Of a DNA stretch of 64,000 nucleotides, positions 9,774-21,610 are shown one piece after another. The stretch's first letter is position 1, and each line of letters starts with the position of its first letter. Origin of the DNA: Shinella sp. XGS7. Its GTDB lineage: Bacteria > Pseudomonadota > Gammaproteobacteria > Burkholderiales > Burkholderiaceae_C. Under the pieces are notes generated by a model. It searched no databases. It was given only the letters and a program-made list of their open reading frames with translations, and was not told where the DNA came from. The stretch lies in contig NZ_CP084758.1 of the NCBI RefSeq assembly GCF_020535565.1, positions 1,763,501 to 1,827,500 of the forward strand. The letters are read 5' to 3'. The translations under genes were made by a program, and so were the position numbers.

Positions 9774-10967
9774 ATGAACGTTCTGCGTTTCTCCGACCTG
9801 ATCGCCGCCGGCAAGGTGGCCGGCCAGCGCGTCTTCATCCGTGCCGACCTCAATGTGCCCCAGGACGATGCCGGCCGCATCACCGAGGACACCCGCATCC
9901 GCGCCTCCATCCCCTGCATCCAGGCCGCCCTGAAGGCCGGCGCTGCCGTGATGGTCACCTCGCACCTGGGCCGCCCCACCGAGGGCGAGTTCAAGCCCGA
10001 GGATTCGCTGGCCCCGGTGGCCCAGCGCCTGGGCGAGCTGCTGGGCTTCGAGGTGCCGGTCCTGGCCAACTGGGTGGACGGCGTGGAGGTGAAGCCCGGC
10101 CAGCTGGTGCTGCTGGAGAACTGCCGCGTCAACAAGGGCGAGAAGAAGAACAGCGAGGAGCTGGCGAAGAAGATGGCTGCCCTGTGCGACATCTATGTGA
10201 ACGACGCCTTCGGCACCGCCCACCGCGCCGAGGGCACGACCTACGGCATCGCCCAGTTCGCGAAGATCGCCTGCGCCGGCCCCCTGCTGGCCGCCGAGAT
10301 CGACGCCATCAGCAAGGCCCTGGCCGCGCCCAAGCGCCCCCTGGTGGCCATCGTGGCCGGCTCCAAGGTCTCCACCAAGCTGACCATTCTGCAAAGCCTG
10401 TCCAAGAATGTGGACGGCCTGATCGTGGGCGGCGGCATCGCCAACACCTTCATGCTGGCCGCCGGCCTGAAGATCGGCAAGAGCCTGGCCGAGCCCGATC
10501 TGCTGGCCGATGCCAAGGCCGTGATCGAGGCCATGAAGGCTCGCGGCGCCGAGGTGCCCATTCCCATGGACGTGGTCACCGCCAAGAGCTTCGCGGCCGA
10601 CGCCCCGGCCACCACCAAGGCCGCCACCGAGGTGGCCGACGATGACCTGATCCTGGACATCGGCCCCAAGACCGCCGCCATCCTGGCCGACAAGCTCAAG
10701 GCGGCCGGCACCATCGTCTGGAACGGCCCGGTGGGCGTGTTCGAGTTCGACGCCTTTGCCGGCGGCACCGAAGCCGTGGCCCGCGCTATCGCCAGCTCGG
10801 ACGCCTTCAGCATCGCCGGCGGTGGTGACACCCTGGCCGCCATCGCCAAGTACGGCATCGAGAAGGACGTGGGCTATATCTCCACCGGCGGCGGCGCATT
10901 CCTGGAGGTGCTGGAAGGCAAGACCCTGCCGGCCTTCGAGATCCTGAGCAAGCGCGCGGCGGGCTGA
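9774..10967 (+). CDS. pgk: Phosphoglycerate kinase
   Basis: This glycolytic/gluconeogenic enzyme transfers phosphate between 1,3-bisphosphoglycerate and ADP. The 397-residue protein has the N-terminal substrate site ([16 protein letters not shown]), the hinge, and the C-terminal nucleotide site ([21 protein letters not shown]). Codon use is the local norm, nearly all CTG for Leu. It stands alone and is followed by a clear intrinsic terminator at 10985-11012. Confidence 0.97.
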   Translation: MNVLRFSDLIAAGKVAGQRVFIRADLNVPQDDAGRITEDTRIRASIPCIQAALKAGAAVMVTSHLGRPTEGEFKPEDSLAPVAQRLGELLGFEVPVLANWVDGVEVKPGQLVLLENCRVNKGEKKNSEELAKKMAALCDIYVNDAFGTAHRAEGTTYGIAQFAKIACAGPLLAAEIDAISKALAAPKRPLVAIVAGSKVSTKLTILQSLSKNVDGLIVGGGIANTFMLAAGLKIGKSLAEPDLLADAKAVIEAMKARGAEVPIPMDVVTAKSFAADAPATTKAATEVADDDLILDIGPKTAAILADKLKAAGTIVWNGPVGVFEFDAFAGGTEAVARAIASSDAFSIAGGGDTLAAIAKYGIEKDVGYISTGGGAFLEVLEGKTLPAFEILSKRAAG

Positions 10968-10984
10968 TTCAGCCGCGACCGCTC

Positions 10985-11012
10985 AAAAGGGCCTGCAGCA
11001 GCAGGCCCTTTT
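10985..11012 (+). terminator. Intrinsic terminator after pgk, probably bidirectional
   Basis: A 12-base stem AAAAGGGCCTGC pairs with GCAGGCCCTTTT around the 4-base loop AGCA, so a U run follows on the plus strand and on the minus strand alike. It ends pgk and, on the other strand, the convergent acyltransferase gene whose stop is at 11022. Confidence 0.88.
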
Positions 11013-11021
11013 TCATGGCGC

Positions 11022-12146
11022 TCACAAAACCCGTTTCACCCCCGGCACCGCCCGCAGCACACGCGCCGCCAGAAAGGACAGGACCGTGGCCATGCTGGCC
11101 ACACACAGGAACTTGAGCAGGGGCGGCGCGCCCCAGGGCGCCAGCAGCACCGCGACCAGTACCAGCACCGGGGCGTGCAGCACAAAGGCGCCGTAGGCCT
11201 GGGCGCTCCAGCGCTGCCAGCGGGGCGAGGGCGTGTTGAAACGCCGCTGGAAGCCCTGGAGCAATCCGGCGATCAGGCCCCAGGCCACCAGGGGTTCCCA
11301 GAAGGCGTAGAGCCAGGCCGCGGGGGCCCAGCCGGTGGCCGTCTGCTGGGGCTGTCCCGTGAGTGCGCGCAGGGCCAGCAAGGTGGCGGGCAGGAGGGGA
11401 ATGGCGATCAGCGCGATGCGGCGCCAGCGCCGCGCCTGCTCGGCCGGGATGCGTTCCAGCCAGCGCCCTGGCGCGGCCAGACAGCCCAGGAAGAAGAGAA
11501 ACACATAGGACGCGAAATAGCCCAGCTGCAGGCCCAGGCGCTCCTGGCCCACCGGCACCGCCTGGCGCAGCAGCAGGGCCGCCACCCCCACGGCCAGGGC
11601 GCTCAGCCACCAGCAGCGCGGTGCCGGCAGGGCCTCGCGAGCGCGCAGCGGCGGGCCGAACTGCTGGCGCAGCAGCCAGACCAGGGTGAAGAGCAGCAGG
11701 GCCCAGGCGAACCACAGCGGGCCCAGTACAAAGCGGCCCTGGGCCAGCAGCGCGCCCCAGTGGGGCAGCCAGGGCTCGCCGCGGGCCTGGCCGGCCAGGG
11801 CCTCGGTCAGCGGCCCCAGCACGAAGCCGAACACCAGCAGGGGCAGGCCCAGGCGCAGCCCGCGCTCGCTCATGAAGCGCATGGATCCCTTGCGTGCCAG
11901 CGCTCCCGGCGTGAAATAGCCGGCCAGCAGAAAGAACATGCCCATGAAGAAGGCCTGGTCCACGGCGCAGAGCAGGGTGAGCAGCATGCTGCCGGGCAGG
12001 CTGGCGTCCGAGACCTCGCGGTAGAACCAGCCGCCTGAGCCGCCATAGGTGATGGCGCAGTGGTGCACGATGACCAGGACGGTGAGCAGCACACGCAAGC
12101 GGTCGATGAAGTCGCTGCGGGTGGCGGGCGTTGAAGAGACGGACAT
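11022..12146 (-). CDS. Acyltransferase family 3 membrane protein
   Basis: This is a 374-residue polytopic membrane protein of the OafA/MdoC-like acyltransferase-3 family. The N-terminal RLRVLLTVLVIVHHCAITYG carries the HH-type catalytic His near the end of helix 1, and about ten hydrophobic segments follow. Such enzymes move acetyl or succinyl groups onto surface sugars or lipids; the substrate here cannot be read. I chose the ATG at 12146 (MSVSSTPATRSDF). The frame stays open far upstream, antisense through maeB, but that part is a GC-driven shadow. It converges on pgk and diverges from maeB. Confidence 0.85.
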   Translation of the reverse strand: MSVSSTPATRSDFIDRLRVLLTVLVIVHHCAITYGGSGGWFYREVSDASLPGSMLLTLLCAVDQAFFMGMFFLLAGYFTPGALARKGSMRFMSERGLRLGLPLLVFGFVLGPLTEALAGQARGEPWLPHWGALLAQGRFVLGPLWFAWALLLFTLVWLLRQQFGPPLRAREALPAPRCWWLSALAVGVAALLLRQAVPVGQERLGLQLGYFASYVFLFFLGCLAAPGRWLERIPAEQARRWRRIALIAIPLLPATLLALRALTGQPQQTATGWAPAAWLYAFWEPLVAWGLIAGLLQGFQRRFNTPSPRWQRWSAQAYGAFVLHAPVLVLVAVLLAPWGAPPLLKFLCVASMATVLSFLAARVLRAVPGVKRVL

Positions 12147-12344
12147 CCAGGCCTTTCCGTGGAGGTGGGGCGCCAGGGTAGGGGATGAGGCCCGGCTGCG
12201 GGGACAGGGCTTGCCCGCGGGGTGGGGCTCGCGTCTGCTGACCGGGCTGGTCTTGCCATCTTTGCATGGCGGACAAAACAGTCGGCATCGGCATGGCGGA
12301 ATAAGAGGAGTAACCTTGCCCGCCCTGTATCGAGGAGACGCGGC

Positions 12345-14666
12345 ATGAGCAGCAGCAGCCCCAACAACAAGTCCACCCTGTCGCCGGCCGAGGCCGCCCT
12401 GCGCGAGGCCGCGCTGGACTACCACCGCGCCCCCACACGCGGCAAGATTTCCGTCACGCCCACCAAGGCCCTGTCCAACCAGCGCGATCTGTCCCTGGCC
12501 TATTCGCCGGGTGTGGCCTATCCCTGCCTGGACATCGAGGCCGATCCCTCGCTGGCGGCCGACTACACCTCGCGCGCCAATCTGGTGGGCGTGGTGACCA
12601 ATGGCACGGCGGTGCTGGGCCTGGGTGATATCGGTCCCCTGGCCGCCAAGCCGGTGATGGAGGGCAAGGGCTGCCTGTTCAAGAAGTTCGCCGGCATCGA
12701 TGTGTTCGACATCGAACTGGCCGAGCGCGATCCGGACAAGCTGGTCGAGATCATCGCGGCCATGGAGCCCACACTGGGCGGCGTCAATCTGGAAGACATC
12801 AAGGCGCCCGAGTGCTTCTACATCGAGAAGAAGCTCAAGGAGCGCATGAATATTCCGGTCTTCCACGATGACCAGCACGGCACGGCCATCATCAGCGCCG
12901 CCGCCCTGCTCAACGGTCTGGAGCTGGTGGGCAAGGACATCGGCCAGGTCAAGCTGGTGGCCTCGGGCGCCGGCGCCGCGGCCATCGCCTGCCTGGACGT
13001 GATGGTGGGCCTGGGGGTCAGCCGCGCGAACATCTTTGTGGTGGACTCCAAGGGCGTGATCCGCGAAGGGCGTGGCGATAAGCTGGACGAGAGCAAGCAG
13101 CGCTACTGCCAGACCACCGCGGCCACCACCCTGGCCGAGGTGATCGTGGGGGCGGACGTCTTCCTGGGCTGCTCGGCCGCCGGGGTGCTGACGCCCGAGA
13201 TGGTCAAGACCATGGCGGATCAGCCCATCATCCTGGCCCTGGCCAATCCCGAACCCGAGATCCGCCCCGAGCTGGCCAAGGCCGTGCGGCCCGACTGCAT
13301 CGTCGCCACCGGACGCTCGGACTTCCCGAACCAGGTCAACAACGTTCTCTGCTTCCCCTACATCTTCCGCGGCGCGCTCGATTGCGGCGCGCGCACGATC
13401 AACGAGGAAATGAAGATGGCCGCCGTGCGCGCCATCGCCTCGCTTGCCCGTGAGGAAGTATCCGACGTCGCGGCCCGCGCCTATTCCGGCGACACGCCGA
13501 GCTTCGGCCCGAACTACCTCATCCCCTCGCCCTTCGACCAGCGCCTCATCCTGCGCATCGCGCCGGCCGTCGCGCGCGCCGCGGCCGAAACGGGCGTGGC
13601 TCTCCGTCCGATCAGCGATTTCGACGCCTATCTTGACCAGCTCAACCGCTTCGTCTGGCGCTCCGGCTTCATCATGAAGCCGATCTTCGCCGCCGCGAAG
13701 AAGGCCGAGAAGAAGCGCGTGATCTTCGCCGAAGGCGAGGACGAACGCGTGCTGCGCGCCGCCCAGGTGCTGCTGGAAGAAGATATCGCCAAGCCCATCC
13801 TGATCGGCCGCCCGCAGATCATCGAGACGCGCCTGAAGCGTTACGGCCTGCGCCTGAAGCTGGGCGAGGATGTGGCGGTGATCGACCCCGAGAACGACCC
13901 GCGCTTCCGCCAGTACTGGGAGGCCTACCACCAGGTCATGGGCCGCAAGGGCTTCACGCCCGAGATGGCCAAGGCCGCGGTGCGCCGCTCCAACACCACC
14001 ATCGGCGCCCTGGCCATCAAGCTGGGCGATGCCGACGCCATGATCTGCGGCATGGTGGGGCGCTTCGACTCGCATCTGGAGCACGTGTCCGAGCTGATCG
14101 GCCTGCGCCCCGGCGTGAGCAGCTTCGCCACCATGAATGCGGTGATGCTGGAGAAGCAGACCCTCTTCATCACCGACACCTTCGTCAACGACAGCCCCGA
14201 GGCCGAGCAGCTGGCCGAGATCGCCGCCATGGCGGCCGAGGAGCTGCAGCGCTTCGGCCTGCCGCCCAAGCTGGCCTTTGTCTCGCACTCCATGTTCGGC
14301 TCCAGCAAGCGGCCCTCGGCGCAGAAGATGCGCCGCGCCCACGAGCTCTTCGCCGCCGCCCACCCCGAGATCGAGTGCGATGGCGAGATGCATGGCGACG
14401 CCGCGCTCTCGGAGAGCGTGCGCGCCACCTTCCTGCCCGACAGCAAGCTGCAGGGCGCGGCCAATCTGCTGGTGCTGCCCTCGCTGGACGCGGCCAACAT
14501 CCTCTTCAATGTGCTGAAGATCGTGGCTGGCCAGGGCGTGACCGTGGGGCCCATCCTGCTGGGCGCGGCGGCACCGGTGCACATCCTCACGCCCTCGGCC
14601 ACGGTGCGCCGCATCGTCAACATGACGGCCCTGGCCGCGGCCGATGTGCATGCGGCGCGCGGCTGA
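12345..14666 (+). CDS. maeB: NADP-dependent malic enzyme with C-terminal phosphotransacetylase-like domain
   Basis: MaeB decarboxylates malate to pyruvate, making NADPH. The 773-residue protein has the malic enzyme N-terminal region ([35 protein letters not shown]), an NAD(P)-binding core ([15 protein letters not shown]) and, from about residue 440, the phosphotransacetylase-like regulatory domain ([14 protein letters not shown]). The start at 12345 follows a GAGGAG Shine-Dalgarno sequence. Bases about 13300-13750 differ from both flanks: 8 of 9 Leu codons are CTC or CTT against CTG elsewhere, and the protein ([39 protein letters not shown]) looks Rhizobiales-like from memory. See findings. 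The frame remains intact. Confidence 0.95.
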   Translation: MSSSSPNNKSTLSPAEAALREAALDYHRAPTRGKISVTPTKALSNQRDLSLAYSPGVAYPCLDIEADPSLAADYTSRANLVGVVTNGTAVLGLGDIGPLAAKPVMEGKGCLFKKFAGIDVFDIELAERDPDKLVEIIAAMEPTLGGVNLEDIKAPECFYIEKKLKERMNIPVFHDDQHGTAIISAAALLNGLELVGKDIGQVKLVASGAGAAAIACLDVMVGLGVSRANIFVVDSKGVIREGRGDKLDESKQRYCQTTAATTLAEVIVGADVFLGCSAAGVLTPEMVKTMADQPIILALANPEPEIRPELAKAVRPDCIVATGRSDFPNQVNNVLCFPYIFRGALDCGARTINEEMKMAAVRAIASLAREEVSDVAARAYSGDTPSFGPNYLIPSPFDQRLILRIAPAVARAAAETGVALRPISDFDAYLDQLNRFVWRSGFIMKPIFAAAKKAEKKRVIFAEGEDERVLRAAQVLLEEDIAKPILIGRPQIIETRLKRYGLRLKLGEDVAVIDPENDPRFRQYWEAYHQVMGRKGFTPEMAKAAVRRSNTTIGALAIKLGDADAMICGMVGRFDSHLEHVSELIGLRPGVSSFATMNAVMLEKQTLFITDTFVNDSPEAEQLAEIAAMAAEELQRFGLPPKLAFVSHSMFGSSKRPSAQKMRRAHELFAAAHPEIECDGEMHGDAALSESVRATFLPDSKLQGAANLLVLPSLDAANILFNVLKIVAGQGVTVGPILLGAAAPVHILTPSATVRRIVNMTALAAADVHAARG

Positions 14667-14749
14667 AACCGCGTGAAACCCTGGCGCGGCGTCTGTTGAG
14701 GCTCATAATCCGCCGCTGTAACTAGATTTCAGCGAGAGACAGCCCCACC

Positions 14750-16180
<1,431 letters not shown>

Positions 16181-16198
16181 GGGCAGCGCACCGAGCGC

Positions 16199-16220
16199 GG
16201 CGTGGCGCGGGGGCCACGCC
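16199..16220 (+). terminator. GC-rich hairpin after pyk, possible terminator
   Basis: The stem GGCGTGGC pairs with GCCACGCC around a 6-base loop about 20 bases past the pyk stop. No U run follows, so termination here is only a possibility. Confidence 0.4.
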
Positions 16221-16374
16221 TGAATCTGCAGCGGATTTGAGCGATATCAAGCGCGGCCGGGAGGCCGTGCGCAGCGCGTGACATCGGCCCGGGAAGTGTC
16301 CCCGGGGCACGCGCACACTGGCACACAGGCGCCGCCGACAGGGCGGTTGCCACCGAGATTGCTAGCGAGTTCCG

Positions 16375-17988
16375 ATGTCCAAGGCTGTCCCCCTCCAAAC
16401 CGTTTCCGACCTCTCCCTTCCTGCTTCGTCTCCCTTTGCCGCTGGCCTGCTCGGCCGCAGCATAGGCCGGCGCCTCCTGCTGGGCTTCGCCCTGGTGCTA
16501 GCCCTGTGCCTGATCGGCTCGGCCGTGGCCGTGCTGGCCCTGGCGCGCATCGAGCGCGATACCGAGACCATGCTGCGCGACTCGGTGGCCACCGAGCGCC
16601 TGGCCTCGGACTGGCACCGTCTGATCAAGGCCGGCGTGCTGCGCACCACGGCCGTGGCCGTGAGCAGCGATGGGTCCCTGGCCGAGTTCTTCGCGGCCGA
16701 CACGGCCGAGTCCTCGCGCCAGTCGGCCCAGCTGGTCGGTGAGCTGGAGAAGCGTCTCACCGGCGTGCAGGAGCGCCAGCTCTACGAGGCCCTGGGCCAG
16801 CGCCGCCAGGTCTATCTGAAGGCGCGCGATCGCATCATCCAGGCGCGGCGTCAGGGCGAGACCGAGCTGGCCCGCCAGCTCTTCAAGAGCGAGTTCAAGC
16901 CGGCCTCCGAGGCCTATCTGGATGAGCTGGGTCGCCTGCTGAGCCTGCAGCGCCAGGAGATCGACCAGATGGCCGCCGATCTGGCCCGCCTGAACCAGCG
17001 CGCCCGCTTGGGCCTGCTGGCCTTCGGCCTGGCGGCCACGGTGCTGGGCCTCGCGCTCTCGCTGCGCCTCTCGCGCAGCATCACCGTGCCGCTGCGCCAG
17101 GCCGAGGCCGCGGCCGAGGCCATCGCGCGCTTCGACCTCAGCAGCCCGCTGCAGGGCCATGAGCGCGACGAGGCCGGCCGCCTGCTGCTGGCCCTGGCAC
17201 GCATGCAGCAGTCCCTGGGTGAGCTGGTGCGCCAGGTGCGTGACGCCACCCAAAGCGTGGCCACGGCCAGCCAGCAGATCGCCGCCGGCAATGGCGAGCT
17301 GAGCCAGCGCACCGAGCGCACCGCGCACCGCCTGCAGTCCACCGCCAGCGCCGTGACCCAGCTCAGCGGTTCGGTGGGGCAGACGGCCGAGTCCGCCCGC
17401 TCCGCCAGCCGCCTGGCGGCCCAGGCCAGCCAGGCCGCCCGCGCCGGCGGCGAGGTGGCGGTGCAGGTGATCAGCACCATGGACGGCATCGATGGCAGCT
17501 CGCGCCGCATTGCCGACATCATCGGCGTGATCGACGGCATCGCCTTCCAGACCAATATCCTGGCCCTGAACGCGGCGGTGGAAGCCGCCCGGGCCGGCGA
17601 GCAGGGCCGCGGCTTCGCGGTGGTGGCCGGCGAGGTGCGGGGTCTGGCCCAGCGCAGCGCCGAGGCGGCGCGCGAGATCAAGCAGCTGATCGCCGAGAGC
17701 GTGGAGCGCGTGGCCAGCGGCACGGCCCTGGTGCGCAGCGCCGGTCAGGGCATGGAGGAGATCATGGCCAGCGTGCGCCGGGTCAATGACATCATCGGCG
17801 AGATCAGCGCTGCGGCCAGCGAGCAGAACCAGAGCATGAACGATGTGGGCCAGGCCGTGGCCCATGTGGACGATATGACCCAGCAGAACGCTGCCCTGGT
17901 GGAAGAGGCGGCCGCGGCTTCCTCCTCGCTGCACGAGCAGGCGGCACGCCTGTCGCAGGCGGTCGGGGTATTCCGCCTGCAGGGCTGA
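16375..17988 (+). CDS. Methyl-accepting chemotaxis protein
   Basis: This 537-residue transmembrane receptor has membrane helix 1 at about residues 33-56, a helical periplasmic four-helix-type sensor region at about 57-210, and helix 2 at about 211-231. A HAMP domain follows at about 232-285, then a cytoplasmic signalling domain with the highly conserved hairpin tip ([19 protein letters not shown], about 390-410). The C-terminus (FRLQG) lacks a CheR-binding pentapeptide. The ligand cannot be read from sequence. There is no chemotaxis operon beside it; a periplasmic binding protein gene follows 76 bases later on the same strand. Confidence 0.93.
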   Translation: MSKAVPLQTVSDLSLPASSPFAAGLLGRSIGRRLLLGFALVLALCLIGSAVAVLALARIERDTETMLRDSVATERLASDWHRLIKAGVLRTTAVAVSSDGSLAEFFAADTAESSRQSAQLVGELEKRLTGVQERQLYEALGQRRQVYLKARDRIIQARRQGETELARQLFKSEFKPASEAYLDELGRLLSLQRQEIDQMAADLARLNQRARLGLLAFGLAATVLGLALSLRLSRSITVPLRQAEAAAEAIARFDLSSPLQGHERDEAGRLLLALARMQQSLGELVRQVRDATQSVATASQQIAAGNGELSQRTERTAHRLQSTASAVTQLSGSVGQTAESARSASRLAAQASQAARAGGEVAVQVISTMDGIDGSSRRIADIIGVIDGIAFQTNILALNAAVEAARAGEQGRGFAVVAGEVRGLAQRSAEAAREIKQLIAESVERVASGTALVRSAGQGMEEIMASVRRVNDIIGEISAAASEQNQSMNDVGQAVAHVDDMTQQNAALVEEAAAASSSLHEQAARLSQAVGVFRLQG

Positions 17989-18064
17989 GCTTGCTGCGCG
18001 GCGGCGCTTACACTGCGGTGAGCCTGGCCAGCCCGGCCATCCCCGCTCAGCGAAACCCCGCCGC

Positions 18065-18856
18065 ATGCGTCGTTTCTTCACGGCACTCCTGCTGATCCTG
18101 ATCGGTCTGCTGCCCGCCCGGGCCGCCGATCCGGCCCGGGTGCTGATCTACGGCGACGCCGCCTATCCGCCCTACAGCTATGTGGAGCAGGGCCAGTTCC
18201 GCGGCCTCTATGTGGAGGCGCTGCGCGAGATCGCCCAGGGCCTGGCGCCCGACTACGAGATCGAGCTGCGGCCCGTGCCCTGGCGCCGCGGCCTGCGCAT
18301 GCTGGAGCAGGGCGAGGCCCTGGTGCTGTTCCCGCCCTACCGGCGCGCCGAGCGCGAGTACATCGCGCGCTACTCGCCGCCCCTGCTCACCGAAACCGTG
18401 GTCCTGGTCTGCCGCGAGGGCCTGCAGCCGCTGCCGCGCAGCTTTCCGTCCCAGTTCGCCGGCCTGCGCATCGGCGTGAATGCCGGCTTTGCGCTGAGTG
18501 ATCGCCTGGTCGAGGCGCGGCAGAAGGGCCTGGTCCAGGTGGAGGATGCGGTGGACAGCCTGGCCAATCTGCGCAAGCTGCAGCTGGGGCATCTGGACTG
18601 CTATGCCAATGACCGGCGCGCCATCGCCCTGAGCCTGCAGCTCCTGAACCAGCAGCTGCGACCGGGCCAGCAGGCCCTGCGCCTGAACGAGGCGACCGAG
18701 CTCTCGGCCGAGACCGTGCATCTGGCCTATGGCCTGGCCGGCGTGGATCGCCTGCCGCCCGGCTTCATCGCGCGCCTGGACGCGGCCATCGCCGCCTATG
18801 TGCAGCGCGGCGGCATGGAGCGCCTGCTGCGCCGCTACGTGCCGCCGCAGCCCTAG
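18065..18856 (+). CDS. Periplasmic solute-binding protein, family 3 type
   Basis: This is a 263-residue protein with a signal peptide ending ARA (about 20) and a PBPb/SBP_bac_3 fold: LIYGDAAYPPYSYVEQGQF at the start of the mature protein, then RGLYVEALREI and the two-lobe pattern. No transporter permease or ATPase genes are adjacent. It may therefore be an orphan binding protein, as is common for this subfamily in Burkholderiales, or might serve the upstream chemoreceptor. The substrate is probably an amino acid or related small molecule, by family only. Confidence 0.8.
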   Translation: MRRFFTALLLILIGLLPARAADPARVLIYGDAAYPPYSYVEQGQFRGLYVEALREIAQGLAPDYEIELRPVPWRRGLRMLEQGEALVLFPPYRRAEREYIARYSPPLLTETVVLVCREGLQPLPRSFPSQFAGLRIGVNAGFALSDRLVEARQKGLVQVEDAVDSLANLRKLQLGHLDCYANDRRAIALSLQLLNQQLRPGQQALRLNEATELSAETVHLAYGLAGVDRLPPGFIARLDAAIAAYVQRGGMERLLRRYVPPQP

Positions 18857-18862
18857 CGGCCC

Positions 18863-19885
18863 TCAGCCCGCGCGGGCGTGCTGCACCATGGCGGCCACGC
18901 GCGGGCTCATATTCTGTGGCAGCAGCTCCAGCGCGGGCTGGCTGCGGGCGAAGACGCGGAAGAGCTCGTCCGCGAAGGCGTGGCCGATGTCCTCGATGCC
19001 CGCGAAGTCCAGCGTGGCGCGGCGGAACTGGGGCAGGCGGGCCGCGATGCGCCGCGCCTGGGCGCGTGACTCCAGCAGCTCGCCGGCCTGGGTCAGCAGG
19101 GCCAGGGCGACCGTGGTCTGGTCGAAGGCGATGCCCGAGCCGTCGCAGCTCCAGGCCGCCATCACCTGCTCCAGGGTGCGGGTGGTGTCCAGGGCGATGG
19201 CCATGTAGATGGAGCTGCCCTGGCGCGGCAGGGCGCGGCCGCGCTGCCAGCCGCCGGCCTCCCAGGCGCGGCGCTGGTAGGCGGTGTTGTTGGCGTGGAT
19301 GTCGAACACATCGGCCAGCTGGGCGCTGAAGAAGAGGCCACGGCCGGTGTGCGCCTCGGGCTGGCTGGTGAGCCGGCCCTTGCTCAGCTCCAGCATGGCG
19401 TGCTGGGCATCGGCCAGCTCGAAGCGGCTGCAGATCTTGTCGAAAACGCCGCAGCCATCGTCCGAGACCAGCAGCTGCACATGGCTGGGCGTCTGGCGTA
19501 GCGACACGGTGGCGCTGCTGCCGCCGCTGTGGTCGATGGCATTGTTCAGCAGCTCGGTGAAGCCATGCTGCACCATGCGCGCCACATGGCGCGGCAGCTC
19601 GAAGTGGGGCGCGAAGTCGCGCTGCCAGGGAATGTCTTCCTGCAGGCCGTAGAGCGTGTAGCTGCGCGCCACCTGGCGCAGGGCGCCGGGGTGGTAGACG
19701 GGCCGTCGGCTGCTGCCCTCGCGGCGCAGCCACTGGGCGTCCACCAGGCGGCGCAGCGCGGCCTGGGCGGCGCGGCGGCTGGCGCCGGTGCGCTCGGCCA
19801 CATGGTCGGCCAGGTCCAGGGAATGCTCGCGCGCCGCGGCGGTCATCCACAGGGTGAGGTGGTCGAGGTCCAGGCGTACGGTCAC
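18863..19885 (-). CDS. Winged-helix / HATPase / DUF4325 (STAS-like) regulatory protein
   Basis: This roughly 340-residue protein combines three parts. A winged-helix-like N-terminus (about 15-70, RTGASRRAAQAALRRLVDA) comes first. A GHKL ATPase domain (about 95-235) follows, with FTELLNNAIDHSGG as N-box, VSDDGCGVFDKI as G1 box and TGRGLFFSAQL as G2 box. A C-terminal STAS-like DUF4325 domain (about 250-335, RRATLDFAGIEDIGHAFADELFR) ends it. There is no His-kinase phosphorylation domain, so it resembles an anti-sigma-type kinase and its antagonist in one chain. The GTG at 19885 is my preferred start; a TTG at 19921 in frame is possible. The product's target is unknown. Confidence 0.8.
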   Translation of the reverse strand: MTVRLDLDHLTLWMTAAAREHSLDLADHVAERTGASRRAAQAALRRLVDAQWLRREGSSRRPVYHPGALRQVARSYTLYGLQEDIPWQRDFAPHFELPRHVARMVQHGFTELLNNAIDHSGGSSATVSLRQTPSHVQLLVSDDGCGVFDKICSRFELADAQHAMLELSKGRLTSQPEAHTGRGLFFSAQLADVFDIHANNTAYQRRAWEAGGWQRGRALPRQGSSIYMAIALDTTRTLEQVMAAWSCDGSGIAFDQTTVALALLTQAGELLESRAQARRIAARLPQFRRATLDFAGIEDIGHAFADELFRVFARSQPALELLPQNMSPRVAAMVQHARAG

Positions 19886-20048
19886 GGCGCCGAGGCTAGC
19901 CGCAGCAGGTCGCTGCCGCAAGCGCGCTTGCCCGCATCCCGGGGGAGGGCGGGCCGGGTGGGGCCGCTAGAATCTGCGCCAGTTACGGCGCGGTTACCTC
20001 GCGGGCCGCGCCCTGAAAAAGTATTTGCAACTCCCTGGAGGGCCGACC

Positions 20049-21113
20049 ATGCCTCTCGTTTCCATGCGTCAGCTGCTGGACCATGCCGCCGAAAACGGCT
20101 ATGGCATCCCGGCATTCAATGTCAACAACCTCGAGCAGGTGCAGGCCGTGATGGCCGCGGCCGACGAGGTGGGCGCCCCGGTCATCCTGCAGGCCAGCGC
20201 TGGCGCCCGCAAGTACGCCGGCGAGCCCTTCATCAAGCACCTGATCCAGGCCGCCGCCGAGATGTACCCGCACATCCCCCTGGTCATGCACCAGGATCAC
20301 GGCACCAGCCCCAAGATCTGCCAGGGCGCCATCGACCTGGGCTTCGGCTCGGTGATGATGGACGGCTCCCTGATGGAAGACGGCAAGACGCCCTCGTCCT
20401 TTGAATACAACATGGACGTCACCCGCCGCGTCGTCGAGATGGCCCACAAGGTGGGCGTCACCGTCGAGGGCGAGCTGGGCTGCCTGGGCAATCTGGAAAC
20501 CGGCGATGCCGGCGAGGAAGACGGCATCGGCGCCGTCGGCAAGCTGGACCACAGCCAGATGCTGACCGACCCGGAAGAGGCCGCCACCTTCGTCAAGGCC
20601 ACCCAGCTGGACGCGCTCGCGGTCGCCATCGGCACCAGCCACGGCGCCTACAAGTTCACCCGTGCGCCTGACGGCGACATCCTGTCGATCGAGACTATCG
20701 CCAAGATCAACAAGAAGCTGCCGAACACCCACCTCGTCATGCACGGCTCGTCCTCGGTTCCGCAGGACCTGCAGGACCTTTTCACCACCTATGGCGGCGA
20801 GATGAAGCAGACCTGGGGCGTTCCGGTCGCCGAAATCCAGAAGGCGATCCCGCTCGGCGTGCGCAAGGTCAATATCGACACGGACCTGCGTCTCGCCATG
20901 ACCGGCACGATCCGCAAGTTCCTGGCCGAGAACCCCGACAAGTTCGATGCCCGCGAGTGGCTCAAGCCCGCCCGCGAGGCCGCCAAGGCGGTGTGCAAGC
21001 AGCGCTATCTGGAATTCGGTTGCGAAGGCCAGGCCGGCAAGATCAAGGCCCGCAGCCTGGTCGACATCGCCGCGGCCTATGCCCGCGGCGAGCTGGCCCA
21101 GGTCGTCCAGTAA
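20049..21113 (+). CDS. fba: Class II fructose-bisphosphate aldolase
   Basis: The aldolase splits or forms fructose-1,6-bisphosphate in glycolysis, gluconeogenesis and the Calvin cycle. The 354-residue protein has metal-binding HQDHG, the VEGELGCLG loop, [16 protein letters not shown] and NIDTD, as in the Zn-dependent class II enzymes. The ATG at 20049 follows a TGGAGGG Shine-Dalgarno sequence. Bases about 20590-20920 use more CTC, GTC, GCG and CCG codons than the rest and look like a foreign block (see findings), but the frame and active-site motifs are intact. It is followed by a small GGCT-like gene after 21 bases. Confidence 0.96.
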   Translation: MPLVSMRQLLDHAAENGYGIPAFNVNNLEQVQAVMAAADEVGAPVILQASAGARKYAGEPFIKHLIQAAAEMYPHIPLVMHQDHGTSPKICQGAIDLGFGSVMMDGSLMEDGKTPSSFEYNMDVTRRVVEMAHKVGVTVEGELGCLGNLETGDAGEEDGIGAVGKLDHSQMLTDPEEAATFVKATQLDALAVAIGTSHGAYKFTRAPDGDILSIETIAKINKKLPNTHLVMHGSSSVPQDLQDLFTTYGGEMKQTWGVPVAEIQKAIPLGVRKVNIDTDLRLAMTGTIRKFLAENPDKFDAREWLKPAREAAKAVCKQRYLEFGCEGQAGKIKARSLVDIAAAYARGELAQVVQ

Positions 21114-21134
21114 AGCCCGGCGCGCGAGCCCGCG

Positions 21135-21578
21135 GTGGCGCATGCCTTCACCTACGGCTCGCTGATGTGGGCCGACATCATGGCGCGCGTCTGCGGCCTG
21201 GCGCCGCAGACCCTGCCGGCCTCGCTGCCGGCGCGCCTGGCCGACCATGCCCGCCATCCGGTGCAGGGGCAGGAGTACCCGGGTCTGCAGCCCGCGCCCG
21301 GCGCCGAGGTGGCGGGCCGGCTCTATCTGGATGTGCCCGAGTCCGCCTGGGCGCGGCTGGACGCCTTCGAGGGCCCCGAGTACGAGCGCGTGAGCGTGGC
21401 GGTGCACCTGGAAGATGGCCGCGTGCTGGACGCTTTTGTCTACCGCTTCCGCCCCGAGTTCCGCGCCCGGCTGGGCGAGGGCGACTGGGACGAAGCGGCC
21501 TTTGCCCGCGCGGGCAAGGCCCGCTTCGAGGCCCGCTATCTGGGCTTTGCGCAAATCGCGGAGGGCCCGGCGGCCTGA
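21135..21578 (+). CDS. Gamma-glutamylcyclotransferase-like (AIG2-like) protein
   Basis: This is a 147-residue protein of the GGCT/AIG2-like fold. The N-terminal FTYGSLM forms the substrate loop, and the catalytic Glu is expected in LDAFEGPEYERV. The start is a GTG at 21135. Family members act on gamma-glutamyl peptides or amines; the actual substrate is unknown. It lies between fba and purC, each within about 35 bases, so it may be cotranscribed with them. Confidence 0.82.
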   Translation: MAHAFTYGSLMWADIMARVCGLAPQTLPASLPARLADHARHPVQGQEYPGLQPAPGAEVAGRLYLDVPESAWARLDAFEGPEYERVSVAVHLEDGRVLDAFVYRFRPEFRARLGEGDWDEAAFARAGKARFEARYLGFAQIAEGPAA

Positions 21579-21610
21579 CCTAAAATCCGCGTTTTCCGCC
21601 CGAGCCCACC

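Noticed and set aside
11022-14651. A 1209-codon minus-strand frame covering the acyltransferase gene and antisense to maeB
   Set aside because: Only the first 374 codons from the 3' end encode a membrane acyltransferase. The rest is His/Gly/Arg/Leu-rich antisense of maeB, a GC-driven open frame.
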